A DNA stretch of 64,000 nt from Deltaproteobacteria bacterium (GTDB taxonomy: Bacteria > Desulfobacterota > DSM-4660 > Desulfatiglandales > Desulfatiglandaceae). The notes beneath the pieces were generated by a model, which made no database searches, had not been told where the DNA came from, and saw nothing but the letters and a program-made list of their open reading frames with translations. Positions 31,486 to 40,382 of this stretch are shown piece after piece; the stretch's first letter is position 1; every line of letters begins with the position of its first letter. The position numbers were made by a program, and so were the translations under genes. The stretch is taken from contig JAFDIV010000008.1 of NCBI GenBank assembly GCA_019307815.1, positions 50,047 to 114,046 of the forward strand, read 5' to 3'.

Positions 31486-31515
31486 TTTATAGGCAAGACA
31501 GCGTAGAATTGTCAA
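31486..31515 (-). promoter_or_regulatory. Sigma-70-type promoter for the acyl-CoA dehydrogenase
   Basis: On the minus strand TTGACA and TATAAA are separated by 18 bases, with the -10 box about 60 bases before the start codon. The rest of the 308-base divergent gap is AT-rich; on the plus strand TTGACT (31552) with TTAATT 16 bases later is a weaker candidate for the thiolase-like operon. Confidence 0.6.
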
Positions 31516-31732
31516 TGGGAAAGTCATTTTATTGAATAAACCAATTTATATTTGACTTATTGAAAATATCTTATTAATTAAGGGAGCGAATTTCTGAGGT
31601 CTCTTTGTGCCCAAGCACACCTCCAATATTGAAATAAAGTGGAAATAAAATAGTTTGGGCTTTTTAGCTTACCCGCTGGGGATGGAGACCTAGTACGAGG
31701 GGAAAATTTTATATCTTTTTGGGAGGAGGCGA

Positions 31733-32887
31733 ATGTCTATGACGCAAGAAATTGCCATCATCGGTGTTGGCACCACGGGCTTCCGGGCAACTACTCCGGA
31801 TCTCTCTTATAGGGAATTAACCTATGAAGCTGCCAAGAAGGCCTACCTAGATGCGGGAGTGGAACCCAAGGAGATCGACGCCTTTGTTGCCACGTCTGAA
31901 GACTTTTGTGAGGGATACAGTATCGCTGATGAATACTCCCCAGATCAGCTTGGTGCAGTGCTAAAGCCTATCTACACTGTCCCTGGGGATTTCATTCAGT
32001 CAATGGCCTCAGGGGTCATGATGCTCAAGTCTGGCCTTTACAACATAGTTGTGGTCCAAGGATTGAGCAAGGCATCAAACATGATAACCAAGGCGTATCT
32101 CACAGATTTTGCACTTGATCCCGTTTATAACCGCCCCCTAAAGGAGCACTCTGATTACATAGCCGGCATGGAGATGAATCGGTATCTCTATGAAACAGGA
32201 ACTACCCGAGAACAATGCGCACAAGTCGTAGTAAAAAATAAACGCAATGCCATGTTTAATCCCCTTGCGGGTCACGGCTGTGAATTAACCCTTGATTATG
32301 TGCTAGACGCTCCCATGGTTTCCTATCCTATGTCAGAAATGGACATTAGCCCGTATTCGGATGGGGCAGTGGTGATTGTAATGGCTACGGCAGATACTGC
32401 TCTAGCATTATGTGATAAACCCATATGGGTTAGAGGGATAGGCTGGGTTTCAGACACTCCCGGTCTTGAAACCCGTGACTGGGCAAGGGCCGTATACGCA
32501 GAAATGGCTGGTGATATGGCTTACAAAATGGCAGGGATCCGTTCTCCTCGCTCTGAGATAGACTTTGTAGAGGTCAGCGATGAGTTTTCTTACAAAGAAC
32601 TTCAGCACCTGGAAGCGCTGAGGCTGTGCAGCCCAGGTGAGGCGGGATATCTCACAATGGATGGAGTTACGGAAATAACAGGAGATCTTCCAGTTAATCC
32701 TTCTGGTGGCTGCCTTGGCGTCGGGTCTCTTCTTGAATGTACAGGAGGGCAGAAGGTCTTGGATGTGGTACTGCAGCTTCGAGGAGAGGCAGGCAAGAAC
32801 CAAATTTCCGACGTGACTACCGGGCTTGCCATGAGCTGGCGCGGCATTCCTACTACAACAGGGGCTGTGGCCATACTGTCCAACTAG
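31733..32887 (+). CDS. Thiolase-fold protein 1, lacking the catalytic Cys
   Basis: A 384-residue member of the thiolase superfamily (SCP2/archaeal type; IAIIGVGTTGF start, NPSGGCLGVG near the end). Where thiolases have the acyl-carrying Cys (CASG) it has MASG (Met91), and where they have HDxF it has SDEF. It is therefore unlikely to work as a normal thiolase. Ltp2-type steroid aldolases lack the same Cys and need a DUF35 partner, which fits the two DUF35 genes downstream; it may instead be a structural subunit. ATG with GGGAGGAGG upstream. The next gene follows after 17 bases. Confidence 0.85.
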   Translation: MSMTQEIAIIGVGTTGFRATTPDLSYRELTYEAAKKAYLDAGVEPKEIDAFVATSEDFCEGYSIADEYSPDQLGAVLKPIYTVPGDFIQSMASGVMMLKSGLYNIVVVQGLSKASNMITKAYLTDFALDPVYNRPLKEHSDYIAGMEMNRYLYETGTTREQCAQVVVKNKRNAMFNPLAGHGCELTLDYVLDAPMVSYPMSEMDISPYSDGAVVIVMATADTALALCDKPIWVRGIGWVSDTPGLETRDWARAVYAEMAGDMAYKMAGIRSPRSEIDFVEVSDEFSYKELQHLEALRLCSPGEAGYLTMDGVTEITGDLPVNPSGGCLGVGSLLECTGGQKVLDVVLQLRGEAGKNQISDVTTGLAMSWRGIPTTTGAVAILSN

Positions 32888-32904
32888 AAGAGGAGGTAAT
32901 ACAA

Positions 32905-34068
32905 ATGGGCTTGAGAAAAGTAGCAATTGTTGGTGCCGGGATCACCAAATTTTATAGATATACTCAGGAAACCCCCAAGGAGCTTGCGTATGAAGCGGCA
33001 AAGATGGCGCTTGATTCTTGTGAAATGACCCTTAAGGACATTGACTGTGTGTGCCTTGGCACAGCGCCAGATGCCTTTGACGGAATCCACATGAACGGAG
33101 AGTATTTGATAGACGGTGCAGGAGGGTATAAAAAACCGTACATGAGGCACTACGTGGGAGGGGGCACGGGCGTGTTGTCTCCCATTCATGGGTGGTTCCA
33201 TGTGGCCTCAGGGATGTTTGATACATGTCTCGTGGTGGCAGAGGAAAAGATGTCCTCGGCCTTTCCCCATCCTGCAGGGGCCTTTTTGACCATCTTTGAC
33301 CACACTACCGAGCAACCACTTTATCCTACCCTCATTTGGATTTTCGCAATTGAAATGCACCGCTTCATGCACAAACACGGATATACCAAGGAAGAGATTG
33401 CGCAAGTTGCTGTCAAAAACAAGAAAAACGCGTTGGATCACCCATCTGCCCAGTTGGGAGCTGAAATTACTGTTGAAGATGTACTTAACTCGGAGATGAT
33501 GGCCTATCCCGTGAATCGTCTGGATATTAGCCCGACAAGTGATGGCGCAGCAGCCATTGTATTGGCTTCTGAAGAGGTTGCACGCCGGGTGACGGAAAAG
33601 CCCATCTGGATAGATGGAATAGGTTACTGTTTGGATACTGCATATTGGTGCAACCGGGACCTCTATTATCCTGACTATGTTGAAGTGGCAGCCAGGCAGG
33701 CCTATGAGATGGCAGGGATCAAGGAGCCTAGCAAAGAAATACACGTTGCAGAGCCTTACGATCCTTTCACCTATAAGGAACTGCACCATATTGAAGGGTT
33801 GCAGCTATGCAAAAGAGGGGAATCGGTCAAAATGCTCCTTGATGGCGTGACCCAAAGAGACGGCAACCTGCCTTGCTGTCCCTCGGGAGGTGCCCTGGGT
33901 GTTGGGAACCCAATCGCCGCAACAGGTCTGATGAAGATTATTGAGATCTTTCTCCAGTTGAGGGAGGAGGCAGGTCCTAGGCAGGTACCAGGCAAGCCTA
34001 CCTGTGGTGTTGCACAAGCATGGGGAGACTTGATGCAAGTCGGGACTGTTGTGGTCATGCGATCTTAG
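32905..34068 (+). CDS. Thiolase-fold protein 2, lacking the catalytic Cys
   Basis: A 387-residue thiolase-superfamily protein clearly related to its neighbour (VAIVGAGITKF start; CPSGGALGVGNPIAATG end). The active-site Cys region reads YVGGGTGVLS, with no Cys, and the HDxF motif is YDPF. A tyrosine at that place is reminiscent of Ltp2-like retro-aldolases, whose catalysis has been ascribed to tyrosines. The pair may form a heteromer. ATG with AGGAGG eight bases upstream; an open frame upstream of it overlaps gene 1 but is not homologous. Confidence 0.85.
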   Translation: MGLRKVAIVGAGITKFYRYTQETPKELAYEAAKMALDSCEMTLKDIDCVCLGTAPDAFDGIHMNGEYLIDGAGGYKKPYMRHYVGGGTGVLSPIHGWFHVASGMFDTCLVVAEEKMSSAFPHPAGAFLTIFDHTTEQPLYPTLIWIFAIEMHRFMHKHGYTKEEIAQVAVKNKKNALDHPSAQLGAEITVEDVLNSEMMAYPVNRLDISPTSDGAAAIVLASEEVARRVTEKPIWIDGIGYCLDTAYWCNRDLYYPDYVEVAARQAYEMAGIKEPSKEIHVAEPYDPFTYKELHHIEGLQLCKRGESVKMLLDGVTQRDGNLPCCPSGGALGVGNPIAATGLMKIIEIFLQLREEAGPRQVPGKPTCGVAQAWGDLMQVGTVVVMRS

Positions 34069-34089
34069 ACCGGGAAGGAGGGAAAATCC

Positions 34090-34611
34090 ATGTTAGATGC
34101 TCAAGCAATTTTGAAAACCGCGACAAAGGTGAAATTGGATGATATTAAATCCGGAAAAGTCCTTTCCGTTCACGATAAGCCAAATCTGAAATACGCATGG
34201 GACAATGGTGTTGCACTTGGAAGATATTTGGCAGAGCTGAAAAACGGAAGGATCATAGGTAAAAGATGTAATTCTTGCAAACGGGTCCTGGTCCCCCCCA
34301 GGCTATTTTGCGAGGTCTGCTGGAGACCTACTGACGAATGGACCTATGTCCAAGACACCGGGACCATACTCACGTATGTGGTAAGCCATGTCAATTGGGA
34401 TGCCAGCCGTGTTAAAAAAGGTCAGCGGTATCATACCCCCGCCGTAATTGAGCTTGATGGGGCGGGAAAAGACCAGGCAATACTCCATCTCATTGACGAG
34501 ATAGAGCCCTATGACATCAAGATAGGTATGAGGGTAAAAGCGGTATGGCGGGAGCCAGAGGAACGGATCGGAGCTATAACCGATATCAAGTACTTCAAGG
34601 TTATTGAATAA
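34090..34611 (+). CDS. DUF35 zinc-ribbon/OB-fold acyl-CoA-associated protein 1
   Basis: A 173-residue protein: an unusual 50-residue helical leader, then a zinc ribbon (CNSCKRVLVPPRLFCEVC, two CxxC pairs) and an OB-fold (IGMRVKAVW, ITDIKYFKV). DUF35 proteins channel CoA esters beside thiolase-fold partners, as in archaeal HMG-CoA synthase complexes, BbsA of benzylsuccinate oxidation and ChsH2-Ltp2. Third gene of the operon, with GGAGGG nine bases before ATG. Confidence 0.88.
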   Translation: MLDAQAILKTATKVKLDDIKSGKVLSVHDKPNLKYAWDNGVALGRYLAELKNGRIIGKRCNSCKRVLVPPRLFCEVCWRPTDEWTYVQDTGTILTYVVSHVNWDASRVKKGQRYHTPAVIELDGAGKDQAILHLIDEIEPYDIKIGMRVKAVWREPEERIGAITDIKYFKVIE

Positions 34612-34627
34612 GAAGGGGGTGAACAGA

Positions 34628-35104
34628 ATGGCTATAACAGAACGGTTGCAGAATACCACTGAGGTAAGTTACTGGACTGGGGAGATCCCCCTCGAATATA
34701 TTTATACTTATGGAAGGGCAGGAGAAAAATACTTCAGAAATTTGAAAGATAAGGGGACATTTTTAGGCGCCAAATGCGACAAGTGCGACATAGTATATGT
34801 GCCACCCCGGATCTATTGCGAGAAGTGCTTCCAGAGATTGGAAGACAAATACGTGGATGTTGGCACTATTGGGACGGTGCACACCTTCACTGTCTTGTAC
34901 AAAAATTTAGATGGAACCGAAAAGGAAAAGCCAGTAATCATGGCCATGGTAAGACTCGACGGAACAGATGGAGGAGTGGTTCATTACTTGGGAGAGGTTG
35001 AGCCCAGCCAGGTAGAAATCGGGATGCAGGTTAAGGCCGTACTCAAGCCAAAGAAGGATAGAAAAGGGATAATTACCGATATAAAATATTTTAAGCCCCT
35101 ATAA
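34628..35104 (+). CDS. DUF35 zinc-ribbon/OB-fold acyl-CoA-associated protein 2
   Basis: A 158-residue paralogue of the previous protein: zinc ribbon CDKCDIVYVPPRIYCEKC and OB-fold (GTVHTFTVLY, IGMQVKAVLKP, ITDIKYFKPL). ATG at 34628 with AAGGGGGTG upstream is preferred to a TTG that overlaps the previous stop. Two thiolase-fold and two DUF35 proteins in one operon suggest two thiolase/DUF35 pairs or one four-part complex. A strong terminator follows. Confidence 0.88.
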   Translation: MAITERLQNTTEVSYWTGEIPLEYIYTYGRAGEKYFRNLKDKGTFLGAKCDKCDIVYVPPRIYCEKCFQRLEDKYVDVGTIGTVHTFTVLYKNLDGTEKEKPVIMAMVRLDGTDGGVVHYLGEVEPSQVEIGMQVKAVLKPKKDRKGIITDIKYFKPL

Positions 35105-35120
35105 TTTGAGAAAAAACAAG

Positions 35121-35154
35121 GAAGGCCGTCAGTAAAATCAAAATGACGGCCTTC
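35121..35154. terminator. Rho-independent terminator between convergent genes
   Basis: A perfect 11-base-pair stem, GAAGGCCGTCA with TGACGGCCTTC, and a 12-base loop. On the minus strand it is followed by CTTGTTTTTT, so it ends the wecA-like transcript well; on the plus strand the tail is less T-rich but the stem also follows the DUF35 gene. Confidence 0.85.
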
Positions 35155-35178
35155 TAGTATCTTCGAACAGATCCCTAT

Positions 35179-37020
35179 CTATTCAGTGATGCTCAGTTTC
35201 ATTCGAACCACCTTGATCTCCGGGGCAGCCTTTTGGCACAAGTCCTTTATCTCTTTTTTCCTTTCCTCTCCATTTTCCCTGAAGGACACTATCACCTGTT
35301 GAATTTGATATTTTTTTATAATGTCAATCAGATTCTCTTTCCCGCCCAACACAGGATATCCTTGGATTTTTCTACCGTGCAGTTTATCATTATCATCAAT
35401 GAAACCCACAGCCTGAAGCCCCAAGGCCCGATTCGTCTCAATCTCCCTGAGTGTCATTTGCCCGCCCATGCCAGCGCCATAAATAAGCGTTTTCTTGCCC
35501 GAGCGATTTCTTCTCTGCAGCCCTTCATCAAAGAGACGAAACGATAGCCTCGAAAGAGACATAAAGAGCAACATGAGCACCCAATAAATGACAAAGACCG
35601 CCCTGGAAAAACCTGCAAACCGATAAAGCCCCAACAGGACCAGGATCGTCAAGATGGTGCCAGCAGTGACGGCCTTTGCATAGTCCATCAGGTCCCTGAT
35701 CCCGGCACTCCCCCATATGCCCCGGTAGATCCCGAAGACATAGCAGCTCAGGATGTGAGCGGCAATGATCACGGGGAGCGACCTGAGAAAAACTGGAAAA
35801 TCGTTTTTGAGGTCCCCTTCGAAACGCAAGAGATACGCCACATAGTAGGCCAGCCATACAAGGGCCACATCAAGAAGGACCTCCAATAGGCGCCTGCGAT
35901 AGGTGATTTCCACCAAGACAGGGGTAATCCCTCCCTTGCGTTCCTGGCCCAGGATAGAGGGCTCTGAATACACCCTTACCTTTCCCAGGTAAATCCAGAA
36001 AAAGAGCACAAATAACAGATACAACACAGCGATGACCAGCGCGACCGCGGAGCTAAGGCGGTAAACAGCCAGGGCAAGGAGTCCTGAAACCACGGAAAAG
36101 GCATAAAGGATTGATACGGCCTTTCTCTCTGAAAACCCAATGGCCACAAGCCGGTGGGAAGAGTGGTCACGGCCTCCTTGGGAGATGCGCCTGCCAAACA
36201 GTTTTCGGGTAATACTCACAAAGGTAGTATCCAAAATGGGAATGAATACAATAAAGATGGGAACAGCGATTATGGAGATAAGATGCATAAAGCCTGCAGT
36301 GCGAATCTGGCCGCTTCCAACCTGCATGGTCAAACAGGCCAGTAAGAAGCCGATAAACAGGCTACCTGCATCGCCCATGAAAATGGAGGCTGGATTGAAA
36401 TTATAAAACAAAAACCCCAAAAGGGCCCCCAAAAAGGACGCCATTAAAAGAAGTATGGACAAATGGGATTTTATGCCCGTGGGATAAAGCACACAGAAGG
36501 CAAACAAGAATGCCCCTGCGATAAATGCAATACCGGCTGACAGCCCATCCATGTTGTCCAGGAGGTTGAATGCGTTGGTAATACCAACTAGCCATAGTAT
36601 GGAAAGGAGTAAATCAAGTGTCTTGTAACCGGTCCACTGGAGATGAAATCCCAAAAACATCAGGGCTCCGGATATGATTATCTGGCCTGCCAGCTTATGC
36701 TGGGGGTCCATGGTAAAGAGGTCGTCCGCAAGCCCTAAGAGGAAAATGGCCGTGGCCGCTGCCATCACCACCAAAAAAGGCTTTCCAAAGGCCACCCATC
36801 CCCAATAGCCTGCCCCCACAGCCCAAATGGCAGTAGTGCTCATATAGATGGCCACACCGCCCAGCAATGCCGTCTCTTTCTTATGCCATCTGCTTTCCTT
36901 GGGGACAGCCACTTGCCCGGTGGCAAAGGCTACCTTTCGCATAAGAGGGGTCAAAAGCAACGCCGCACACAATGCCCCTAAAAAGACGAGTGCGTATGTG
37001 AGATATAGTTGGCTGTCCAT
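35179..37020 (-). CDS. WecA-type GlcNAc-1-P transferase fused to a CapD-like N-terminal half
   Basis: A 613-residue fusion. Residues 1-345 are a polytopic sugar-1-phosphate transferase (MraY/WecA family): LGLADDL (95-101), NAFNLLDNMDGL (149-160), FMGDAGS (214-220) and GGRDHSSHRL (282-291). Residues about 375-500 are four more helices and 505-613 a Rossmann-like CoA-binding fold (YGAGMGGQ, GFIDDNDKLHGRKIQG), matching the front half of CapD/FlaA1/PglF, but the NAD epimerase/dehydratase domain is absent. It would start a lipid-linked glycan on undecaprenyl phosphate. ATG with AAGGGAG upstream. lptF lies just upstream on the same strand. Confidence 0.88.
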   Translation of the reverse strand: MDSQLYLTYALVFLGALCAALLLTPLMRKVAFATGQVAVPKESRWHKKETALLGGVAIYMSTTAIWAVGAGYWGWVAFGKPFLVVMAAATAIFLLGLADDLFTMDPQHKLAGQIIISGALMFLGFHLQWTGYKTLDLLLSILWLVGITNAFNLLDNMDGLSAGIAFIAGAFLFAFCVLYPTGIKSHLSILLLMASFLGALLGFLFYNFNPASIFMGDAGSLFIGFLLACLTMQVGSGQIRTAGFMHLISIIAVPIFIVFIPILDTTFVSITRKLFGRRISQGGRDHSSHRLVAIGFSERKAVSILYAFSVVSGLLALAVYRLSSAVALVIAVLYLLFVLFFWIYLGKVRVYSEPSILGQERKGGITPVLVEITYRRRLLEVLLDVALVWLAYYVAYLLRFEGDLKNDFPVFLRSLPVIIAAHILSCYVFGIYRGIWGSAGIRDLMDYAKAVTAGTILTILVLLGLYRFAGFSRAVFVIYWVLMLLFMSLSRLSFRLFDEGLQRRNRSGKKTLIYGAGMGGQMTLREIETNRALGLQAVGFIDDNDKLHGRKIQGYPVLGGKENLIDIIKKYQIQQVIVSFRENGEERKKEIKDLCQKAAPEIKVVRMKLSITE

Positions 37021-37032
37021 AATGCTCCCTTC

Positions 37033-38187
37033 TTATGGGTAAACCCCGTATCTCCAGAAAAGTAAGGCCCTTAAACGAATAGGCCTTTCATGGACCACAC
37101 GCCTGAAAAGGTAGATCCAGCACGCCAGAAGAAATGCATCTGGTATCCAAACCCCCAAGGCCGGAGGAATGGCCCCTGTCTCACAGAGGTTCTTAATGCC
37201 TCCCATGAACAGGTAATACACAACAAAAATGGCCAAACTCAAGCCAATACCCTTTGACTTTCCTCTTGACCGCATCTGTGCACCCAAGGGCATTCCCACC
37301 AAGCCCATCAGAAATACGCCAAGGGGAAGAGCCGCCTTCTCCAGAAGCTTGACCAGCATTTGATTCCTCTTGGTACTGTCTTGGGGAAGGTTCTTTAGGT
37401 TCTGCCACAGTTCCCCTAAAGCCATTTCCTTGGGCGAGTGTCTTCTGGATGAAAGCTCTGCCATGATATCCTTTAAACCGATGCTTAGATCATAGGTCTT
37501 GAATTGAATGGTTCGTGCGGACTTTTGTTCTCTGTCCACCATAAAGATACTGCCGTTTATAAAGTGGAGGACAATGGTCCTTTCCTTAGGGTGTACAATG
37601 ATCTTCGCTGCCTTTGCCAAGATGGTGTTACTTACTTCCGGGTCCCTGCGGTCCACCACAAATACGTCTTTCATAAACTGTCCGGATCGCGAAAAGCTAT
37701 TCACATAAAAGACAACGCCGTCAAATGGCTCTGAGAAGACCCGCTCTTTGATCCCAAGGTCGGCCTTGCTCTTTGCGATCTGAAACACCAAATCCTTAAA
37801 GGAGCGATTACCCCAGGGCACGGCCATGATCCCCAGCCATAAGGAAATAGCCAGCCCGATCAACGAAATCAGAAGCACCGGTGGCAGTAGCTGGTAAAGG
37901 CTGATGCCAGCAGACTTCATGGCGATGATCTCATTGTCTACGCCCAGCCTTACAAAGCCAAGCATGACAGACATAAGTGCTGCAGCAGGGAGGGCAAAGG
38001 AAATGATATCAGGAAAGAGATATAAGACCATCTTCCCAACGAGCGTGGCCCCTACCCCTTTGGTCACTATCAATTCCGTGATCGAGAGCATGCGTGTGGC
38101 AAGCACAATGAAGGCGAACACAAACAAAATGGCCACAAAAGTAGGCCATATCTCCCGGAATATGTATTTATAAAGGGTAATTTTCAT
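37033..38187 (-). CDS. LPS export permease LptF/LptG
   Basis: A 384-residue YjgP/YjgQ permease: three N-terminal helices, a periplasmic beta-jellyroll (about 130-260) and three C-terminal helices. The start YKYIFREIWPTF, and KSAGISLYQLLPP with PWGNRSF in the middle, fit the family. With LptB it extracts LPS from the inner membrane. Only one of the pair is here; which (F or G) I cannot say. ATG at 38187 is preferred over a TTG two codons upstream. A REP palindrome lies directly in front. Confidence 0.9.
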   Translation of the reverse strand: MKITLYKYIFREIWPTFVAILFVFAFIVLATRMLSITELIVTKGVGATLVGKMVLYLFPDIISFALPAAALMSVMLGFVRLGVDNEIIAMKSAGISLYQLLPPVLLISLIGLAISLWLGIMAVPWGNRSFKDLVFQIAKSKADLGIKERVFSEPFDGVVFYVNSFSRSGQFMKDVFVVDRRDPEVSNTILAKAAKIIVHPKERTIVLHFINGSIFMVDREQKSARTIQFKTYDLSIGLKDIMAELSSRRHSPKEMALGELWQNLKNLPQDSTKRNQMLVKLLEKAALPLGVFLMGLVGMPLGAQMRSRGKSKGIGLSLAIFVVYYLFMGGIKNLCETGAIPPALGVWIPDAFLLACWIYLFRRVVHERPIRLRALLFWRYGVYP

Positions 38188-38194
38188 CTGCAAC

Positions 38195-38231
38195 TTTTAC
38201 CCATTTCAGCCTTGAGCCATTTTGGGTAATT
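38195..38231 (-). repeat. REP palindrome, family 1 (copy 1)
   Basis: On the minus strand it runs AATTACCC...GGCTCAAGGCTGAA...GGGTAAAA, an imperfect palindrome of about 37 bases. It sits between the RAYT gene and lptF, just downstream of the transposase gene. Confidence 0.85.
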
Positions 38232-38240
38232 CTTATAAAT

Positions 38241-39167
38241 TTACTGCAGGGGCGCCTTTAGTATATTGTAAACCGCCTTTCTCGACATACCAAGCCTGTG
38301 GGCAATTTCAGACCGCTTAAAACCTCTGGCAATAAGTTGTTCTATAACAAACCTCTTCGCCCGTCTGGTCTCGGGCTTATTGGGTTGGGGATTCCTCCTG
38401 ATCTCTTCGATCTTGTCATCTAGCTCTTCCATGCTAAGCAACCTAATGCCTAATCTTTTTGCCACCTCCCTACTTTTCTGGACAATTTTAAACAATTCCG
38501 GGGACAAAGACGCCAATTTGGAACTGAAAACCTCTATTGCATCCTCATTTTCCAAGACCTGGCCGATCCCTAGTCCTGCACCCCGCGCCAAAAGAAGACT
38601 ATATTTCTCCCTTTTTTCTGGTTTGGTGCCTGGAAGGATATTAAGGATAAAATCGGGGTCTACAAAAGACTTAATTTTACGGCCCTTACAATATAGTCTC
38701 GATGATGACCAGCGATAATCAATGGGGTTGTTGGCTAGTCCGGCCTTGACTGGATTCAAATGTATATATAGGGATGCTGCCAAAAGATAGCTATCGTCTA
38801 GGCAAGTAGCCTGTCGATAAGGCCCCCCAAATAGATGTCCCTTTCTTTGGTACTTACGATTGAATCTCATTGCATATTTGGAAAACAGATCCCTCATTGC
38901 CTCGGACAGGTTCTCATGGGTGGGACTCAGCAGCAGATGAATGTGATTAGGCATAAGACAAAAGGCATACATTTTCAGAGAATGCTTTTCGCAAATCTCC
39001 TTCATAAGGGCTAACATCGAAAGATAATCATCATCTTCGATAAACAGGGGCTCTCTGCCAGCACCTCGCTGTGTAATATGATAGACCAGCTCAGGTACAT
39101 TTAGTTTCTTAGTAGCCCTAAAAAACCGCTTTACTTTGCCTTCTCTAATTAGCTGAATAGGGTCCAT
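38241..39167 (-). CDS. REP-associated tyrosine transposase (RAYT, Y1_Tnp)
   Basis: A 308-residue single-strand DNA transposase-like protein. YHITQRG (29-35), the HUH motif HIH at 75-77 in MPNHIHLLL, and the Tyr-containing helix DDSYLLAASLYIHLNPVKAGL (about 125-144) are intact. The C-terminus (about 260-308) adds a helix-turn-helix, GFKRSEIAHRLGMSRKAVYNIL, as in larger RAYTs. It is flanked on both sides by the same palindrome found four more times to 47.3 kb, so it is probably the enzyme that spread them. ATG at 39167. Confidence 0.92.
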   Translation of the reverse strand: MDPIQLIREGKVKRFFRATKKLNVPELVYHITQRGAGREPLFIEDDDYLSMLALMKEICEKHSLKMYAFCLMPNHIHLLLSPTHENLSEAMRDLFSKYAMRFNRKYQRKGHLFGGPYRQATCLDDSYLLAASLYIHLNPVKAGLANNPIDYRWSSSRLYCKGRKIKSFVDPDFILNILPGTKPEKREKYSLLLARGAGLGIGQVLENEDAIEVFSSKLASLSPELFKIVQKSREVAKRLGIRLLSMEELDDKIEEIRRNPQPNKPETRRAKRFVIEQLIARGFKRSEIAHRLGMSRKAVYNILKAPLQ

Positions 39168-39262
39168 TTACTCACCCAAGGAAAAGATTATTAGAAATTT
39201 GCCTTGAAAAACAAAACGATTGATCGCTTTTTAAGTCAAGATTACCAAATGGTCAACCCATA

Positions 39263-39301
39263 TTTTTACCCAAAACAGCCTTGAGCTGATTTGGGTAAAA
39301 A
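39263..39301. repeat. REP palindrome, family 1 (copy 2)
   Basis: TTTTTACCC and GGGTAAAAA arms around CAGCCTTGAGCTGA. It lies upstream of the RAYT gene and in the gap in front of the P-loop gene. The gap 39168-39391 holds nothing else recognised. Confidence 0.85.
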
Positions 39302-39391
39302 TATAAAGGAAAGGCCGACTGAAAAGCAAAATAATAGTTTACCCATAACCTCTCTTTTTTGTATTTAAACAAACAAGGAGGCATTTCATCT

Positions 39392-40033
39392 ATGAAACTT
39401 TCACTAATTGGTATGGCAGGCTCTGGCAAAAGTTACTGGTCTTGCAAGCTTGCCCAACATTATGGTTTCAAGCGGTTATGGTGCGATGACATGATCGCAG
39501 AGAAACTTGCCCCTGAATTGAAAGCCTGTGGCTACAATAGAATGACAGTTGCTCAATGGATGGGCTTCCCCTATGAGACGCATTACAAGGAGCGAGAAGA
39601 AAAATATTTGGCATGCGAAAGAGAAGTAATGATGGAGATCATTGATCAACTTGAATCCAAGGGCAATGAGGCAGAACAAGATATTGTTGTAGATACAACC
39701 GGGAGTGTGATCTACGCAGGAGATGCCCTATTAAGGAGGCTTGGCCAGTGTACTACTGTAGTGCTGCTTTCCACGCCACCAGAGGTGCAAAAGCAGTTGC
39801 TGGAAGACTATCTATCCCATCCTCACCCAATGGTATGGAGGAATATGTTTGAACAACGACCACATGAATCGCCTCTGGAAGCCCTTCAACGATGCTACCC
39901 GCACCTATTCAAATCTCGTGAGGTGCTGTACAAAAAATATGCCCACGTAACAATAGACTATTATGAGCTACGACAAAAAGGGTTCACTGCCAAAAACCTC
40001 TTAGAACAGGTACATCAGGCTAAATATCGCTGA
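39392..40033 (+). CDS. P-loop kinase-like protein (shikimate kinase fold)
   Basis: A 213-residue protein with Walker A GMAGSGKS at residues 7-14 and a VVLLSTPPEV segment typical of small-molecule kinases. No specific substrate motif is recognised. ATG at 39392 with GGAGG about ten bases before is preferred to an upstream start 11 codons earlier. It stands alone between REP copies 2 and 3. Confidence 0.7.
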   Translation: MKLSLIGMAGSGKSYWSCKLAQHYGFKRLWCDDMIAEKLAPELKACGYNRMTVAQWMGFPYETHYKEREEKYLACEREVMMEIIDQLESKGNEAEQDIVVDTTGSVIYAGDALLRRLGQCTTVVLLSTPPEVQKQLLEDYLSHPHPMVWRNMFEQRPHESPLEALQRCYPHLFKSREVLYKKYAHVTIDYYELRQKGFTAKNLLEQVHQAKYR

Positions 40034-40136
40034 TCTCATGTATTTCGTCGTTTCGCCCCCTATTTCACCTATCTCGTTGGCTTAGATCTCAATAATCGCT
40101 AGAAAAGGTAAAAGCGGAATGAGGGCGTCAAGAAAA

Positions 40137-40173
40137 AATTACCCAAAACTGCTTTGAGCTATTTTGGGTAAAA
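40137..40173 (+). repeat. REP palindrome, family 1 (copy 3)
   Basis: AATTACCC and GGGTAAAA arms around CTGCTTTGAGCTA. It lies in the 349-base gap between the P-loop and PAP2 genes, which holds no other feature I can see. Confidence 0.85.
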
Positions 40174-40382
40174 CATTAGAAACGTCCTAGCTTCGACGTT
40201 TAGGTTTAAGGCGTTTTGTCCCTATCAACGACCATTGTTTTGAGTTTATAACACCCAAACCTCTTCTCAGTGGCTTTATCCACTATAGTTGCAAGAAATC
40301 AAGCCACAGCTATGAAAGCTCAATAAACAAAGCGATAAATAAGAAAATCGGTGCATCTTTATTCCCTTGCATCGTACCAGGT

